A DNA stretch of 64,000 nucleotides from Chara braunii. Taxonomy: Eukaryota; Streptophyta; Charophyceae; Charales; Characeae. The notes beneath the pieces are model-generated. The model saw only the letters and a program-made list of their open reading frames with translations. It ran no database searches and had not been told where the DNA came from. Below are positions 27,162 to 39,180 of this stretch, in pieces. The DNA is taken from NCBI GenBank assembly GCA_003427395.1, contig BFEA01000147.1:2125569-2189568 (forward strand). Direction: 5' to 3'. The translations under genes were made by a program, and so were the position numbers. The first letter of the stretch is position 1, and each line of letters opens with the position of its first letter.

Positions 27162-28241
27162 ATGTGAAGCACAATCTTGAAATAAAGCTTTCATGAAAAT
27201 AAAACAATAATAGCCCGAAAGATAACCGTAGTGAAGCTATGGTTTCCGCATTCTCCCTCACCACCCACTCTACGTGAAGTCCCCAAGAGTGAAGGAGGCC
27301 ACTGGCAGATCCCAACCTTAGTTTCAGCCGCCCCCAGACGGGACCTCATCAGGGGGCCTCATCAGGGGGATTCCGAGATGTCCATAGGGTCCTAATAGTA
27401 TCATCCCTGTACTCTGTTGTCTACTCTTCGGCCCGCATCCGGTTCCAGGTTCCATTGTTCCATAGTGGTCTGTACCCGACATTGACGCGTCAAAGTCCGG
27501 TCCTAGTTCCCATAGTTCTAGGTCCTTCTGACTCAGACGGGATGTCCCGTGGATCACTCGAGTAACTCCACCCCTTTTTGTGAAAACATCGTGCCAGAAC
27601 ACAGGCACTTCCTGTCCCTACGAAATTGTCCGCTTCGGGTCTCTGGCTTTGTATGGGTCCGTGAAACCGGGTCTGTTCAGTCGACAGTAACCCCGCCAAT
27701 TCCTAAGAAATTCCCCACCCCTGCTCCCCAATACCATGCTTATTACCCAATGTACCGGCCTGGGAAACCAGGTCTGTACTGTCGGCAATATCCCAGCCAA
27801 TGCCGCAAAACCCTCCCCGTTGTCTTTGATATCCAGGCCAGTTTTACTCCATACCCCTCCCCCCGTTTCCTTCCGTTTTTATTCCAACCCATTGGTCTCA
27901 ATGCACCATTCCAGGAAGAGAGGGAGTATTCTAGTCTAAAGTCTAAAAAGTCTAAAGTCTAGTCGCACGAGAATAGACTTTACACCTCCTCATTTTCCTC
28001 TACTACGAAAATTGGCAGAACAGTCAGTGATCACGAGTGCGATTCACCATAGACGATACATGACGTCGTCGGACGACCTTGTCCGGCTCGGTCTGCTTAC
28101 CCTGAAAAGGCAACTGCATGTACAAAGGTACCCAGCCCATCTGTTCAACGGGTCTGTCCATGGAGGTTCGCAAGGATGCACACCCCCTCATGGGAGATTA
28201 CAAACCCTGTTCTGGTCCACAAATACAGGGTCTCGCCACAG
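27162..28241. other. Intergenic with weak internal duplications
   Basis: GGGCCTCATCAGGGG-type repeats near 27340-27368, and two related blocks near 27655 and 27760 (AAACCGGGTCTGT / AAACCAGGTCTGT). No gene. Confidence 0.4.
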
Positions 28242-28381
28242 GGCACACGAAACGAAAACGAAACGAGTGCATCTTCCCACCAAAGGTGGCAAAATGCACT
28301 CGCTACTATTTATAGCAAACCGATGAACCTGGCCATTTTCTGGGGGACGATACATTCGTTTCGTTTTTCGTTTCGTGTGCC
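28242..28381. mobile_element. MITE-like element, family F5
   Basis: Terminal inverted repeats GGCACACGAAACGAAAACG... and ...GTTTTTCGTTTCGTGTGCC (about 26 bp, one length difference) bound 140 bp. A second inner hairpin is GAGTGCAT.../...ATGCACTC. Confidence 0.75.
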
Positions 28382-28480
28382 GTGCGGCAACGCCCACAGT
28401 CCCGCCCACAGTCATGACGCCGTGGGGGCATTGTGTTCGGGGGAAGAAACTAGTCTAACCGCCTAGTGCACACTTCAGAT

Positions 28481-28515
<35 letters not shown>

Positions 28516-28754
28516 TTTTTTACGGTGTAGCTCGACCACACTCTGACCGTGTAAGCCTTTTCCACAACTAGATTTTCTGAGCCCTTTGCTTTTTCTTCCC
28601 TCCATTTCTTTAAACGCAAAGCTTCATTCTATCCGACCGTTGTTTCTTCTGGCCTTGCTGCCCCGTTCTTTTTTTTTTCTTTTTTTTTTCTCAAATCTTT
28701 TAACAAAGAAAAAGGGCGCCGGCCTTGTGGTATCATTTTTTTTTTCCTCTAAAA

Positions 28755-28863
28755 ACTTGGACTATTTCTCGATTTATGCAATTTATGCATGTCATCCTTG
28801 CACAGGGGCCATGCTAATCTTCTCTGTATCGTTCCAATCCTTTTAACGGATGTCCCGAAGGAC
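28755..28863 (-). pseudogene. U6 snRNA retrocopy (copy 6, near full length)
   Basis: It covers GTCCTTCGGGACATCCGTTA to AGTCCAAG on the minus strand, with a duplicated ATTTATGCA near the 3' end and an A-rich tail. It shares the extra AGG with copy 2. Confidence 0.85.
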
Positions 28864-28976
28864 GAACTGGTTTTCATTGACGAGGCTACGGACGAAATAA
28901 CTTTTGGAGGTCTTTTGAGAGAGGATGCTCAAAGTCTCGACTTTGTTGGACTATGGGCCGCGCCTCCACTACATAA

Positions 28977-29091
28977 CACTCTGCATGCATTCGGACGCCT
29001 TCTGGACCAGGTGCATTCCGACGAGTCTCTCCTCCACAACATTACACTCTGCATGCATTCGGACGCCTTTTGGACCAGGTACATTCCAACC
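28977..29091. repeat. 67-bp tandem duplication
   Basis: ACACTCTGCATGCATTCGGA and the following 28 bp recur at 28977 and 29044. Confidence 0.75.
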
Positions 29092-30077
29092 AGTCCAACA
29101 TTTTGAATGTATCAGGTCCAGAAACCTTCCAAATGCACGTACTAGAGTGTTAGGCAGTTTTTTTTATGTATTCATAAATTCAGTGTGAGTGGGTTTTACT
29201 ATTTTTTTGGAGGGAGGGAGGGTTGGGGGAAGGCATTCATTAGTTTTGAAAAAACATTATAGGACGTTGTTTGATCTAGGACATTTTTTTGACTCTTTTT
29301 TTTTTCCGAAAATGATGAAAATCTTCTTCCCACAAAAAATCAACATTGTTTTACTTTTCCACACGTAGGTGTCTCAACATAGCCCGGCTGCCATAGCCTG
29401 GCTATGGCCTTGTGACTCAGGGCGGCTTCATTTTGTTGTATTAATGATTGAGGACGGTCTAATGAAGCCTGGCTAATGTATTCATTAGGCAGCTTCACTT
29501 TTTTTTTTTTTGGGGGGGGGGGGGAGGCATTCATAAATTCGAGATTGTTTACCCACATGCCCAGCCGTGGTCAAGCACGGTCATGTGTTATGTCAGTTTG
29601 TTGACGTCATCTCTTCATCTTCATTCACAGACTGAAGTTGAGACTCTGAGACCTGTGGGCTCCAGTGTTGTTGTTGTTGTTGTTGTTGTTTTGTGTGTGT
29701 GTGTGATATGTAGAGTCTGTCTTTGGCGTTGGGCACTGCACCCCTATTGGAATAAAGAGTCCTTCCCTTGAACGACCTCCATAGTAGTGATAGAACAGCA
29801 GAGTCAGTGAAATCAAGACCGACAGATGCTTGACACATAGCCGTGACATGCACAGCAATCATATCATATGTGAAAACAGCCTCGAAATCCATAGAATACA
29901 GAAATGAAGCACATTCCATTGCCTTAGCTATGGCACCTCCGTCTTCTTCGAAAGCACGGAATGATACCTAAAAGACCGAGCAAATGGCATCCCCGACTAG
30001 TTTCAGTTGCCGCCAGATAGGGACCTCCTCGTTGTAAGCATATAACAACAGAGTGCTCTTGCGATTTATCGTCTTCT
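29092..30077. other. Intergenic, nothing recognised
   Basis: A T/G homopolymer junction near 29499-29524, a (GTT)n tract at 29667-29690 and a GT tract after it. No conserved ORF. Confidence 0.4.
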
Positions 30078-30253
30078 CCCAGGGCCAGGCCCCACCGGCA
30101 AAGAGGATTGGATTAAGCGCCTGAATCTGGATGGTTTTAGGGAAGAGATTCAGAAAAGAAGTTCAATCTCGATTTCCTCCACCTTTCCACAAACACGTCC
30201 AGATTCAGGCATTCGATCCAATCCTCTTTCCCGGCGGAGGACCTCGCCCCCGG
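30078..30253. mobile_element. MITE-like element, family F4, copy 1
   Basis: Arms AAAGAGGATTGGAT...CGCCTGAATCTGGATG and CGTCCAGATTCAGGC...ATCCAATCCTCTTT give about 50-bp imperfect inverted repeats over 176 bp. Confidence 0.7.
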
Positions 30254-30297
30254 AATATATGCCATAACCTCATTCCGATACCATTGAGCCTTTCTGT

Positions 30298-30455
30298 TTT
30301 CTGTTTCTCTTTTTCCTTCTTTTCTCTTCTTTTCTTTCTTCCTTTTTTTCTTCTTTTTTTCTTCTTTTTTTCTTCTTTTTTTTCCTTCTTTTTTTTCTTC
30401 TTTTTTTTCTTCTTTTTTTCCTTTCTTTTTATCTTTTTTTTTATCTTTTTTGGCA
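30298..30455. repeat. Pyrimidine (CTT)-rich tract
   Basis: Almost pure T/C with TTC spacing; the F-rich and K-rich reading frames are artefacts. Confidence 0.9.
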
Positions 30456-30673
30456 TAAGAACTGAGGGTTTAATGCACTACTGTGCACCTAGTCGTCACT
30501 TATCTCAACAAGGGTTGTCCAGTAGTGCCCCCTGCGAACAGAGACCTCGTGCGAGCCCTACTGCGGAAATAAGACCTCATCCGGACCCCCCAAACAGACT
30601 AGGGGTTATCTGTTACAGGCACCTGGCAGGTCTGCGTGGCCTCTAACGACACCATAGAGGCTGATTCGATTTG

Positions 30674-30704
<31 letters not shown>

Positions 30705-30799
30705 TTCCAAAATTAACATGAAATCAATACACGGAACAGCACACAGAAAGAGTCCAGGGCCGAGAGTGCCTTATGATTTTTTTCCTTCCTGTTAATATA

Positions 30800-31023
30800 C
30801 ATATATATCGTCAAATAGAACTGCCCGATATATATATATCGTCACAAACAGAACTGTCGTCACAAACAGAACTGCCCGGTAAACCGTAGTCAGAGAGAGA
30901 GAAGAGGACAACAAACGAGGGGCTGTGACAAACTGTTTCGTCGGAGTTTCACCGACTCATCAGGAGGCTGAACCCTATATATATATATATATATATCGTC
31001 AAGCGGAGCTGCCCGCTAAACCG
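30800..31023 (-). mobile_element. Hammerhead-repeat fragments, second locus
   Basis: Four (TA)n/CGTCA-headed fragments: 30806, 30838, about 30857 and 30997. The third continues through the ribozyme region (30926-30975) but is cut by (TA)n before stem I is complete, so stem III and the cleavage site are missing. Confidence 0.75.
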
Positions 31024-31120
31024 TCCCCGGCAAAGTCCCTCCCCCTCCTCCCCCCCGGCCTCTTTTCCTTCCAGTGAGGCGGGGGCTGGGGAGGCGGGGG
31101 GGGGGGAGGGGAGGGGTGGA

Positions 31121-31289
31121 CGGGGCGGCGGCCTAGCAAAGAGGGTTCGACTCAACGCCCGAATATGGACGTGTTGGCGGAGAGGCGCAAAAAGTTGCCA
31201 TCGGCCTGCTGTTCTGCATCTCAGCATAAAACACATCCAGATTCAGGCGCTAGATTCAATTGTCTTACTTAGTGGTACCTTGCCCCTGG
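31121..31289. mobile_element. MITE-like element, family F4, copy 2
   Basis: CTAGCAAAGAGGGTTCGACT...ATATGGACGTG on the left opposes CACATCCAGATTCAGGCGCT...TTACTTAG on the right. More diverged than 30078-30253. Confidence 0.5.
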
Positions 31290-31456
31290 TCCTTCATCCA
31301 GAGTCTACATCTCAGCATAAACCACATCCAGAGTCTGCATCTCAGCATAAAACACATCCACGACGAAGCTCCAATTTCAATTACGACTTGGGAAACAAAA
31401 AAAAAAAAAAAGAATCTGGAGATACCAGACAGGGGGGGGGGGGGGGGAGAGAGGGG

Positions 31457-31536
<80 letters not shown>
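31457..31536. repeat. A31-G49 homopolymer junction
   Basis: 31 A (31457-31487) followed by 49 uninterrupted G (31488-31536). Possibly a sequencing or assembly artefact. Confidence 0.9.
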
Positions 31537-31546
<10 letters not shown>

Positions 31547-31941
31547 AATAATAAACAATAACAAGAACGGAGAAAGACTACCCCACCCCCTACGAGGGGG
31601 GAAAAAGCACGTTGCCCGTGTCACATGTACTCAAGCCACCTGCACGTCTTGGAGAAGATCACGAACCTAGTCAGCGGCCATGTCCAGGTACATTGTGACA
31701 GCGGAAAAACGCCAGACCCTTCTTTTCCTGGTCATTTTCCCATAAAAACAACTCCTCAGTTGACCGTGCGCCTAAACACTGAACCAATTATTATCATCAA
31801 TCAATCATCATCAATCGGTTATCATTAATCCATCATCATCGTCCAATCATCATCAAAGCGGTCGTAATCACTTTTGTTCGAACCATAGAGGAATAGATAG
31901 ATATAGATCTTTTAAGAAATATATATATGTAAATATAGATG

Positions 31942-32069
31942 GCAGAGAGCTAGCAACGTCGGAGTATATATGTCTTTATCTATATCTATATCCATCTATA
32001 TTTATATATATATATTTCTTTATAGATATAGATAAAGACATATATACTCCGACGTTGCTAGCTCTCTGC
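31942..32069. repeat. Perfect 49-bp inverted repeat, 30-nt loop
   Basis: Arms 31942-31990 and 32021-32069 are exact reverse complements. The outer arm sequence GCAGAGAGCTAGCAACGTCG resembles the end of the long hammerhead-repeat unit (22296-22320). Confidence 0.9.
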
Positions 32070-32274
32070 TTTTGCTGATGATGCGGCGAGCGTCGGGCCT
32101 GTACTAGCTAGCAGGCTTTGTCTTTTCTTATGAAAGAGAATATTTTTTAATCTGTTGTATATTTTTTTTCTTCTCCTTAATCTTCCCCATTGTTGGGATG
32201 TTGCGTTTTGCGGGCCTACTGAATGGTTCCGTTTTTTTACTATGGATATGGTAGAATGTTCGTTTTGTGAATGA

Positions 32275-32690
32275 GAATCTTGTCTGCTTCGATTCCGGTT
32301 GGCCTTGTCCCGTTATTTGGGAGGGATGGCGGTGCTTCATGTGGGATTGGTCATCTGGTTATCGTTCTGCAGGCAAGTGTGTTTTGACATCCTGGTTGGT
32401 CTTGTCCCGTCGTTTGGCCTGTAGTTGCCGGGGGCGGTGTTTGCATGTGGGACTTGTCATCTAGGATTGTCATTTTGGATTTGTTTTAATCTTGCCTGCT
32501 TCGATTTTGTTATTGGGCATCCTGGTTGGTTGTTTCCCGTTGTTCGGCCTTTTGAGAGCGGGGCGGTGCTTGTATGTGGGAATCGTCATCCGGGATTGTC
32601 TTTTCTTTCTCTTTGGTTGTCACACTGGGATCGGAGGTTTTTTTTATTTTTTTTTGCAGACAAGAATGTTTTGACATCTCTGTTTTGTTG
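32275..32690. repeat. Imperfect tandem repeat, about three units
   Basis: CTTGTCCCG, GGGCGGTG, CATGTGGGA and GTCATC recur in order from 32298, 32398 and 32522, separated by TTTTGACATCC/GGGCATCC blocks. Confidence 0.6.
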
Positions 32691-33635
32691 CCCCCTGTTC
32701 TGTTTTATTTGGCTGTTCCCTTCCTCTTTTCTTTGCCTCTTCGCCTTTGGCTGTGTGCAAGTGGGTCGATATGACACACGGGGGTGGGGCCAGCCGCCGC
32801 TCAACCTACATCCACGTGGGCGGCCTTGTACGCAAGAGGTTCTCAACAGGGGGAGTCTTGTAAGAAAGAAGATATAAAAAAATGAATTCATTCATTCTTT
32901 TTTTCGCTTTTGCGCTCTCATATTCATGTGATGATATATATAGATATAGATATAGATATAGATAGCTTAAGATTCGTGAATGCCCCATGTCAAGAAGATT
33001 ATGAATAAAAAGCTTCAAGTTTGCAACGGATAACAAGCAGACATTATACTTTTTTGGGGGCGGTCATTACGATATATGACTGGTTGGTTTTATAACTTTT
33101 ATTTGACTAAATATTATTATTATTTAAACAATAGCTTTCAAAGTTTAGAAGCGGCAAGCCTGAGAGTGTTGGTCCCTGAGAACCGTCGGACGACCGGTAG
33201 CACGAGAGGCTGCCGAAGGTTCCAGAGAAAGTTCAGGAATGTTGACATCAGTCACATCAAATAAACGTTTCAGAAAAAGAAGGAAAAATTAGCATCATAA
33301 AACGTTGATTAGAAACACAAACTGGCATCATAAAACGTTGATTTAAAATTAAAAAAAAAAAAAAAAAGCTGATATGTACGTAAAAGAGAAGAGATCAGCA
33401 GCCCAAAAATGAAAACATAAAAAAGAAGATAGCAGGTCCACAACACGGAGAGGAAGAGGACACGAAAAAGGAGAAGGAGACAGAGCAGAAGCAAAGAGAG
33501 AAACGCGAATAGAGAGGAAGAGGACAAGACAGAAAAACTTCCCGATGCAAATTAAAGATGAATAACGTTCAAGTACTTTACAAAATCATAATTTAAAAAA
33601 TGCAGTCTATAATGGGGGGCGGGGCCGGGGCGGAA
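32691..33635. other. Intergenic, nothing recognised
   Basis: A short (GATATA)n tract near 32935 and a duplicated CATCATAAAACGTTGATT (33293, 33329). No gene. Confidence 0.4.
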
Positions 33636-33778
33636 TCATTCTAAATACTAAATGTACTACTAGATAATTTTCAATTTCTAAATACTAAATGTACTACTAG
33701 ATAATTTTCAATTTCTCCGGTCAAATATGCGTCAAAACGGGGGGGTAGGGGGGGTAGGGGGGGGTTAGGGGGGGGGTA
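33636..33778. repeat. 38-bp direct repeat and G-rich tract
   Basis: AAATACTAAATGTACTACTA and the following bases occur twice (about 33643 and 33681). At 33739-33778, four long G-runs separated by TA/TTA could form a G-quadruplex. Confidence 0.7.
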
Positions 33779-34272
33779 TTCATTCTCAATACTAAATATT
33801 AGATTTTTCCTGTTTTGTGTGCAAATCTCCCATCCATAGATTCTGAAGGGTTTTCCATACGAGTTCAGTATATATTGTCACATTGTGAATCAGAGCGCAA
33901 AAAAGGGGAAAGAAAAAAGGAAAAGGAAAAAAGGGGGAGGGGGAAGAGGTAAGGAAAGCTCCACCTGTTCATTGAGGATGTAATGACTCTCCGGGACGAT
34001 TGAATACAGAATTTTCAAATTCGACTTTCCTTTTAATTTTTGAATTAAAGGAAGGAAAACTCCGGTCAAATATGCGTCAAAACAATCCAATCTAAAAGAA
34101 GAAAAACTAAGTAAAACGGGATAAAAAAAATGTAGGAAATACTAAAAAACAAAACACAAGTGATTGGCGGGGAACGTACGTAGTCACTTATACAAGAATA
34201 TACAGAGAATCTAAAATATTAGTTCAAACACAACTCCCATAAAAAGTAGAGGACGGTCACGAATGGTGCTGA

Positions 34273-35065
34273 GTGAACACGAAATCGACGAAAGATGGGC
34301 GAGAAAGGGTAACAGGAAAAAGAGAAAAAGGAGAGAAAGGAAGAGGAAAAAAGGAGAAAAAGGAAGGGGATAGAAAGGGAAGAAAAAAGAGGAAAAGGAG
34401 CAAAAAGGAGAAAAAGGAGAAAAAGGGAGAAAAAAGGAGAAAAAGGAGAAAAAAAAGAAAAAGGAGAAAAAAGAGGACGGTTTGCAAGCGCGAGGTTTGG
34501 GGAATGCATCGTGTGGGGGTACGACAATGCTATCGGTTTCCATTTGGGAAAAACAGTAAAAGGGAGGGCCATGGAAGGGAGCAAGCGGGGATATACAGTA
34601 AAAACCCAAATTTACAGTATCTCCTGAATGTCATGGGCAATAACGAAATGCCATGGGAGGGAGGAAGCGAGCACCATATGACTACTACAGTAGTATGATT
34701 AGGAAATGCAGCATTAAGCACAAGCACACAAGCACACAGGCACATAGGCAAAGCAAAGGACCGCCGGAAGTCAGTCATACAGCAGCTCTGAGAAGGATAA
34801 AGGGAGAGGGGGAGACGAAGGAAGAGAGGGAGAGAGGAAGAGAGACCGAGGGAGCAGGAGAGAGAGAGAGAGAGAGACTCTGAGAGAGAGAGAAGAAGAG
34901 GGAAGATACATAATGGGAGAGAGAAAGCGAGAGCAAAGGGAGAGAGCCAGAGAGAGGAAGAGAGGGAGTGAAAGAAGGAGAAAGAGGGAGGAAAAGGGAG
35001 AAAGAGGGAGGAAGAGGAGGAAGGAAGAGGGAGAAAGAGGGGAAGAGCAAGAGAGGACTTGTATT
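34273..35065. repeat. Two long polypurine tracts
   Basis: 34290-34480 (GGAGAAAAA units) and 34790-35060 (GAGA/GGAAGA units) are almost pure purine. Long ORFs on both strands are compositional. Confidence 0.9.
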
Positions 35066-35826
35066 ATTCTCCATACAACTCCCAGATAAGACTCCTCCCA
35101 ACAAACAGTCAATGAAAAAAGTGATAATTCTGAAGGTCATGGCTATGGCGACGAAGATGGCGATGGCGATCTAGCGAGAAAGATAATGGCTTCTTCATAT
35201 CGATCCCCGTGACAGTAATTCCTATGACAATCGAGCGCACGACTAATACGGTATGTAATGGGAGTTGACCCGTGTGTGTAAGAATACAAACAAAAACTGC
35301 AACCAAAAAAAAAAAAAAGCAATGGAAAAAAAGAAAAAGAGTGACGGAAGAATTTGTTACCTGGACAATTTAAGCATTTTATTTTATATATTTATTTTAT
35401 TTATTTTATTTCTTTATTTCATTTATTTATTTTATTTATTTTATTATTTATTATGTATTTTAGTAAATTTATTATATTATATTATTTATTTATTGTATTT
35501 TTTAAGTCGTGTCATCATTTGATCATTTGTCGCGTGAACAGAGAGAGTATCTGGGCATACTCGCACTACGAGTGTCTAGGATGTATCTGACCGCAATTAC
35601 AGCCGGAGCAGGATGTATCTGACCGTCAGTACGTCCAGAGCTCATTCAAAAAAACTCTCTTGTTTAAGTATGCCCTCAATCAGCAAGGAAGGGAGATCAT
35701 TCACACAATCGTCATCCTTCTACCTCCTCTCTCCTCCTCTCTCCTCCTCACCATAGCCATTGATCTCTGTGCTACCTACCTGGTCGATTTTTCGGTCCTC
35801 CCACACACATCCATAAGTCAGACAGG
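35066..35826. other. Intergenic with (TTTA)n-rich tract
   Basis: 35373-35505 is TTTAT-rich. GGATGTATCTGACCG is duplicated near 35578 and 35611. No gene. Confidence 0.5.
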
Positions 35827-36099
35827 ACCTCGCTCCATCACTCGCCAAATGTGAAAAACACGGAAGAACTCAAGTGTACATTTCCGCCTTCTGGCTGAAG
35901 ATACAATCACCATTTACAGTAAAAATTTAACACGCTTGGTGACAAATGTGAAAANNNNNNNNNNNNNNNNNNNNNNNNNNNNNNNNNNNNNNNNNNNNNN
36001 NNNNNNNNNNNNNNNNNNNCACGGAAGAACTCCAAGTGTATATTTCCGCCTTCTGGCTGAAGATACAATCACAATTTACAAGTGCAGCGAGCGAGGCCC
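35827..36099. mobile_element. F3-like element spanning an N gap
   Basis: The left GACCTCGCTCCATCACTC and right GTGCAGCGAGCGAGGCCC resemble F3 ends. N occupies 35955-36019. A 60-bp block (CACGGAAGAACTC...TTTACA) is present on both sides of the gap (35858 and 36020). Confidence 0.45.
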
Positions 36100-36642
36100 T
36101 CGCTGGGTAATATAAAATTTATACACATCTACCAGGGATGGATTGTTTTTTTTTTACCAGGGGTCGTTCTTTTTTTTTTTTTACTAGGGATGGATATTAG
36201 TATATGGAGGGAGGGAAGTCACGATACAACAGAAGAAGAGATCAGAGCACACCTACAGAAAAATGAGTGTGTTTTTGTTTTTGTTACTCCCCCGAGAAGC
36301 GAATGGGAAAGAAAGGAGATGAGCCAGGAAGGAAAACGAGAAAAACAAAAAAACGAACGCGAGATGAATAAGGGAAGAAAAAAAAAGTAAAAAAAAAAAG
36401 GAGAGCATCCGACGCCAAAAAATCTCAATTTGAAAAAAGAGGGCAGCGGAGCGGAGACTATCAGAGGACACCCAAAGAAAGAGGGGGGGGGAAATCAAAA
36501 AAAAGTGCAACAGAAGCAAGGAATATACATTAGAACGCGAAATAAAAGGGAGAAAGAGAGAGAGAGAGACAGACTGAGAGACTAAGACAAGGGCCTCGCT
36601 GCACTACGCACAGAATGTATAAATTGGCGCGAGCGTTCTTAC

Positions 36643-36678
<36 letters not shown>

Positions 36679-36891
36679 GGCGAGTGCATCTCCTGCTAGA
36701 AGGTGGACAGAAGATACAAAAAAAAAAAAAAGATACGCCCGCTAGTTTTTTTCGCACACTTGGGTAGAGGTGAAGCGGGGTCTTTCTTCAAAGATTTTAC
36801 TCTAGGGTTCAGTTGTTTTGCCCCTCCTCTACCCTCCTCCCCCCCCCCCCAACCCCCCCCCATTTAAAAAAAAAAAAAAAAATCACTATAA
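36100..36891. other. Intergenic with homopolymer runs
   Basis: A-runs near 36643-36676, 36718-36731 and 36867-36882, and an F3-like end at 36593. No gene. Confidence 0.4.
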
Positions 36892-37379
36892 TCATACCCT
36901 GGACGCGGGGTCATTAACCAAAAGACGGTCGGGACCTGGATAACGACCACCAGAGCCAATGGGAAGACAGCAGCAGTTGGACCACGACGAGACACGCGGC
37001 CGCCGATGGTGTATAGTCAGACTGGTGAGTCTCTTTCCGTAAATCGCTCCCCCATCTCCACCTCCTCCTGCAGCTCGCACTCCCACACATCGTGTCTTCT
37101 TCCTCATCACCTGGATTCCTACGCCTTCCGCATATTTTCCATATTTCAATCCGCTCGCGCTCATACTCCTCTCTCTGTTCAATCTCCTTACAGTTCCCCT
37201 TCCACATCTCCATCGCTGCTCATGCCGCCAACTACTTTCTCCCAAGCTACCGCACCCTACCGACAAATAGCTATGGCTACCGCTACCAACCGCAAACCCA
37301 GATCCTTGAAGCATCATCACTCTACCCTCCATATCTATTCCAAACTCGCATTCGATTCGATCTAATATACACGACGAGA

Positions 37380-37412
<33 letters not shown>

Positions 37413-38265
37413 GAGAAGAAGCAGAAGGAGATGAAGAAGAGGGAGAGGAAGAAGAAGTGAGATGATCGTCTATTGAAAGGGATCTTCTGCCAGGCCGCCA
37501 TAGCCGGCTTCTCCTTTCGTAGCCGTCATAACCGCCATAGCTGTCGGGCAAAACCTTCCCTCCTCCTCTCCCCTGTGTCTGGAAAAAAGCGATCTGCTCC
37601 CTCGACGAACGAGATTCATCTCCCTTACCTCTATTCTCGCAAAACCCAGCGCAGCGCCGCCGTCGCGCTCTGTAGTTTCTATACGCCGACCTCGCGGCTG
37701 CTAAACCGATGAATGGCCCATCATCCCTGCCAACATACTTAGTCGAATTCGTTGAATTCCCCTCCACACGTCCTCCTTCCTTTTCTCTCCTAAGGGTGCT
37801 TGCTGAAATTGACCTCGGAGAATAGAGGGTACTTGAGCAAATTGACCCCGGAGAATAAAGGGTACTTGCGCAAATTGACCTCGAAGAATAGAGGGTACTT
37901 GCGCAAATTGACCTCGGAGAAGAATAGATAACGCCGGCCTTGACTCTTTGGTCAGCATGGACCACGAAATTACAAATTTGCCCTCCATACCTTCGTTGAC
38001 CGGCCCCTGGTACTGCATCTATCCTCTTCCCATCTTCGATCCCTCGACCTAAGGAATGCTTAGCATCTCGAATCTCGACGTCCGACTTTCCGAGACCAGC
38101 TGCTGGGGCGAAGAAACACGTGCACGCCGACATTGCAGCAGTTATGACTACAGCAGGCCGTGGTCGACGAAACCCAAAAACAAAAAAAAGGAAAAAAAAG
38201 AAGATCAAACCCGATCCTATCGCACCGTATATAACCGATATCCCAGCTGCGTCATAATTGGCCAA
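36892..38265 (-). other. Long low-complexity open frame, uncertain coding status
   Basis: 457 codons without a stop. The middle is a Ser run from a GAAGAA tract and a 33-bp repeat encoding SICASTLYSPR-like units. The N-terminal part has one hydrophobic run from a poly-A/T tract. No known domain is visible, and the opposite strand is also open over long stretches. It is more likely compositional than a gene. Confidence 0.2.
37800..37925. repeat. 33-bp tandem repeat, about four units
   Basis: AATTGACCTCGGAGAATAGA then GGGTACTTGCGCA repeats with period 33, which keeps the reading frame open. Confidence 0.8.
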
Positions 38266-38329
38266 ACTTCCGCTGAATCTACCAGACAGGAAAAAAAAAA
38301 ACTACGAATAATAAAAATAATAAAAAAAC

Positions 38330-38560
38330 AACGTGGTCAGTCGAGGACGACGATCAGCAACAAGAGGCGGAGAAAGAGGAGGAGGAGGAGGAAGAGGAGG
38401 AGGGCCAAAAACCTGCAACGTCGCCAAGCAACTACCGAATGTGCGAGGAGGAGGAGGAGGAGGAGGAGGAGGAGGAGCAGCAGAAGGAGGAGAAGGAAGA
38501 GGAAGAGGAGCAAGAGGACGAAAGGGAGGAGGAAGGGGTCCGTAAGGAACGTCGTCGAGT
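38330..38560. repeat. GGA/GAG-rich purine tract
   Basis: Dense GAGGAG/GAAGAG triplets; long Arg-, Glu- or Pro-rich frames on both strands follow from composition. A (TTTC)n tract follows at 38818-38850. Confidence 0.85.
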
Positions 38561-39180
38561 ATCGCGGAGCATTGAAGTTTCTTCTCGAGCACTTCTTCGA
38601 TCTCTCCTCTCGTTTGCAGAATTTTCGACAATTCAGACGATTCGACCGTCACGGTGGTCCTTGGAGGACCCAGAGCCGAAAAGAACACGAGTTTGAGAGA
38701 GAAGGACAGCAAGCAAACTACTACGACGAGGAGGCGGCGAGGGGAGAAGGGGCCGTCAAGAGGGCAGAATGACAAGAGAGGGGCAGAGTGACAAGACAGG
38801 GACAGAAGACATACGTACCTTCCTTTCTTTCTTTCTTTCTTTCTTTCTTTCACTTGATCTAGCGAGAGACACCAGGATCCCGAGCGGGCGCGGTGGAAAA
38901 CGTTCCCTTCTTTATTCCTTATTCCTCCAGCCGCCTAGCTCGACGGCGTGAATCGGAGTTTTGCCCTCGGCGCCGGAAATCGGCATTTTGCCCTCGGCGC
39001 CAATTGGCCCAAAAGATTTCAGGCGCATGTTGTACGGAGAGTTGAGGCGGGAGATGCGCGTACGCGCTTACGAGGGCGGGCGACAAGGGCGACAAGGGCG
39101 AAGTGGGCGACGTGGGCGACGTGGGAGGGACCAACAGAAGGAGGAGAAATCGACTCTCGGACTGCGAAAAAATGCACAAT

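Noticed and set aside
27335-27372. Minus-strand CTGATGAG repeated twice and followed by a TGAAAC, hammerhead-like
   Set aside because: Stem II pairs poorly (C-C mismatch, two wobbles) and no upstream strand can form stem III with the sequence after GAAA.
34211-35140. Long Phe/Leu/Ser- or Lys/Arg-rich ORFs at 6.6, 30.3, 34.3 and 34.9 kb
   Set aside because: Compositional products of polypurine/polypyrimidine tracts; both strands are open.
38056-38853. Overlapping Arg-rich plus-strand and Pro-rich minus-strand ORFs
   Set aside because: They derive from the GGA/GAG tract; no domain on either strand.
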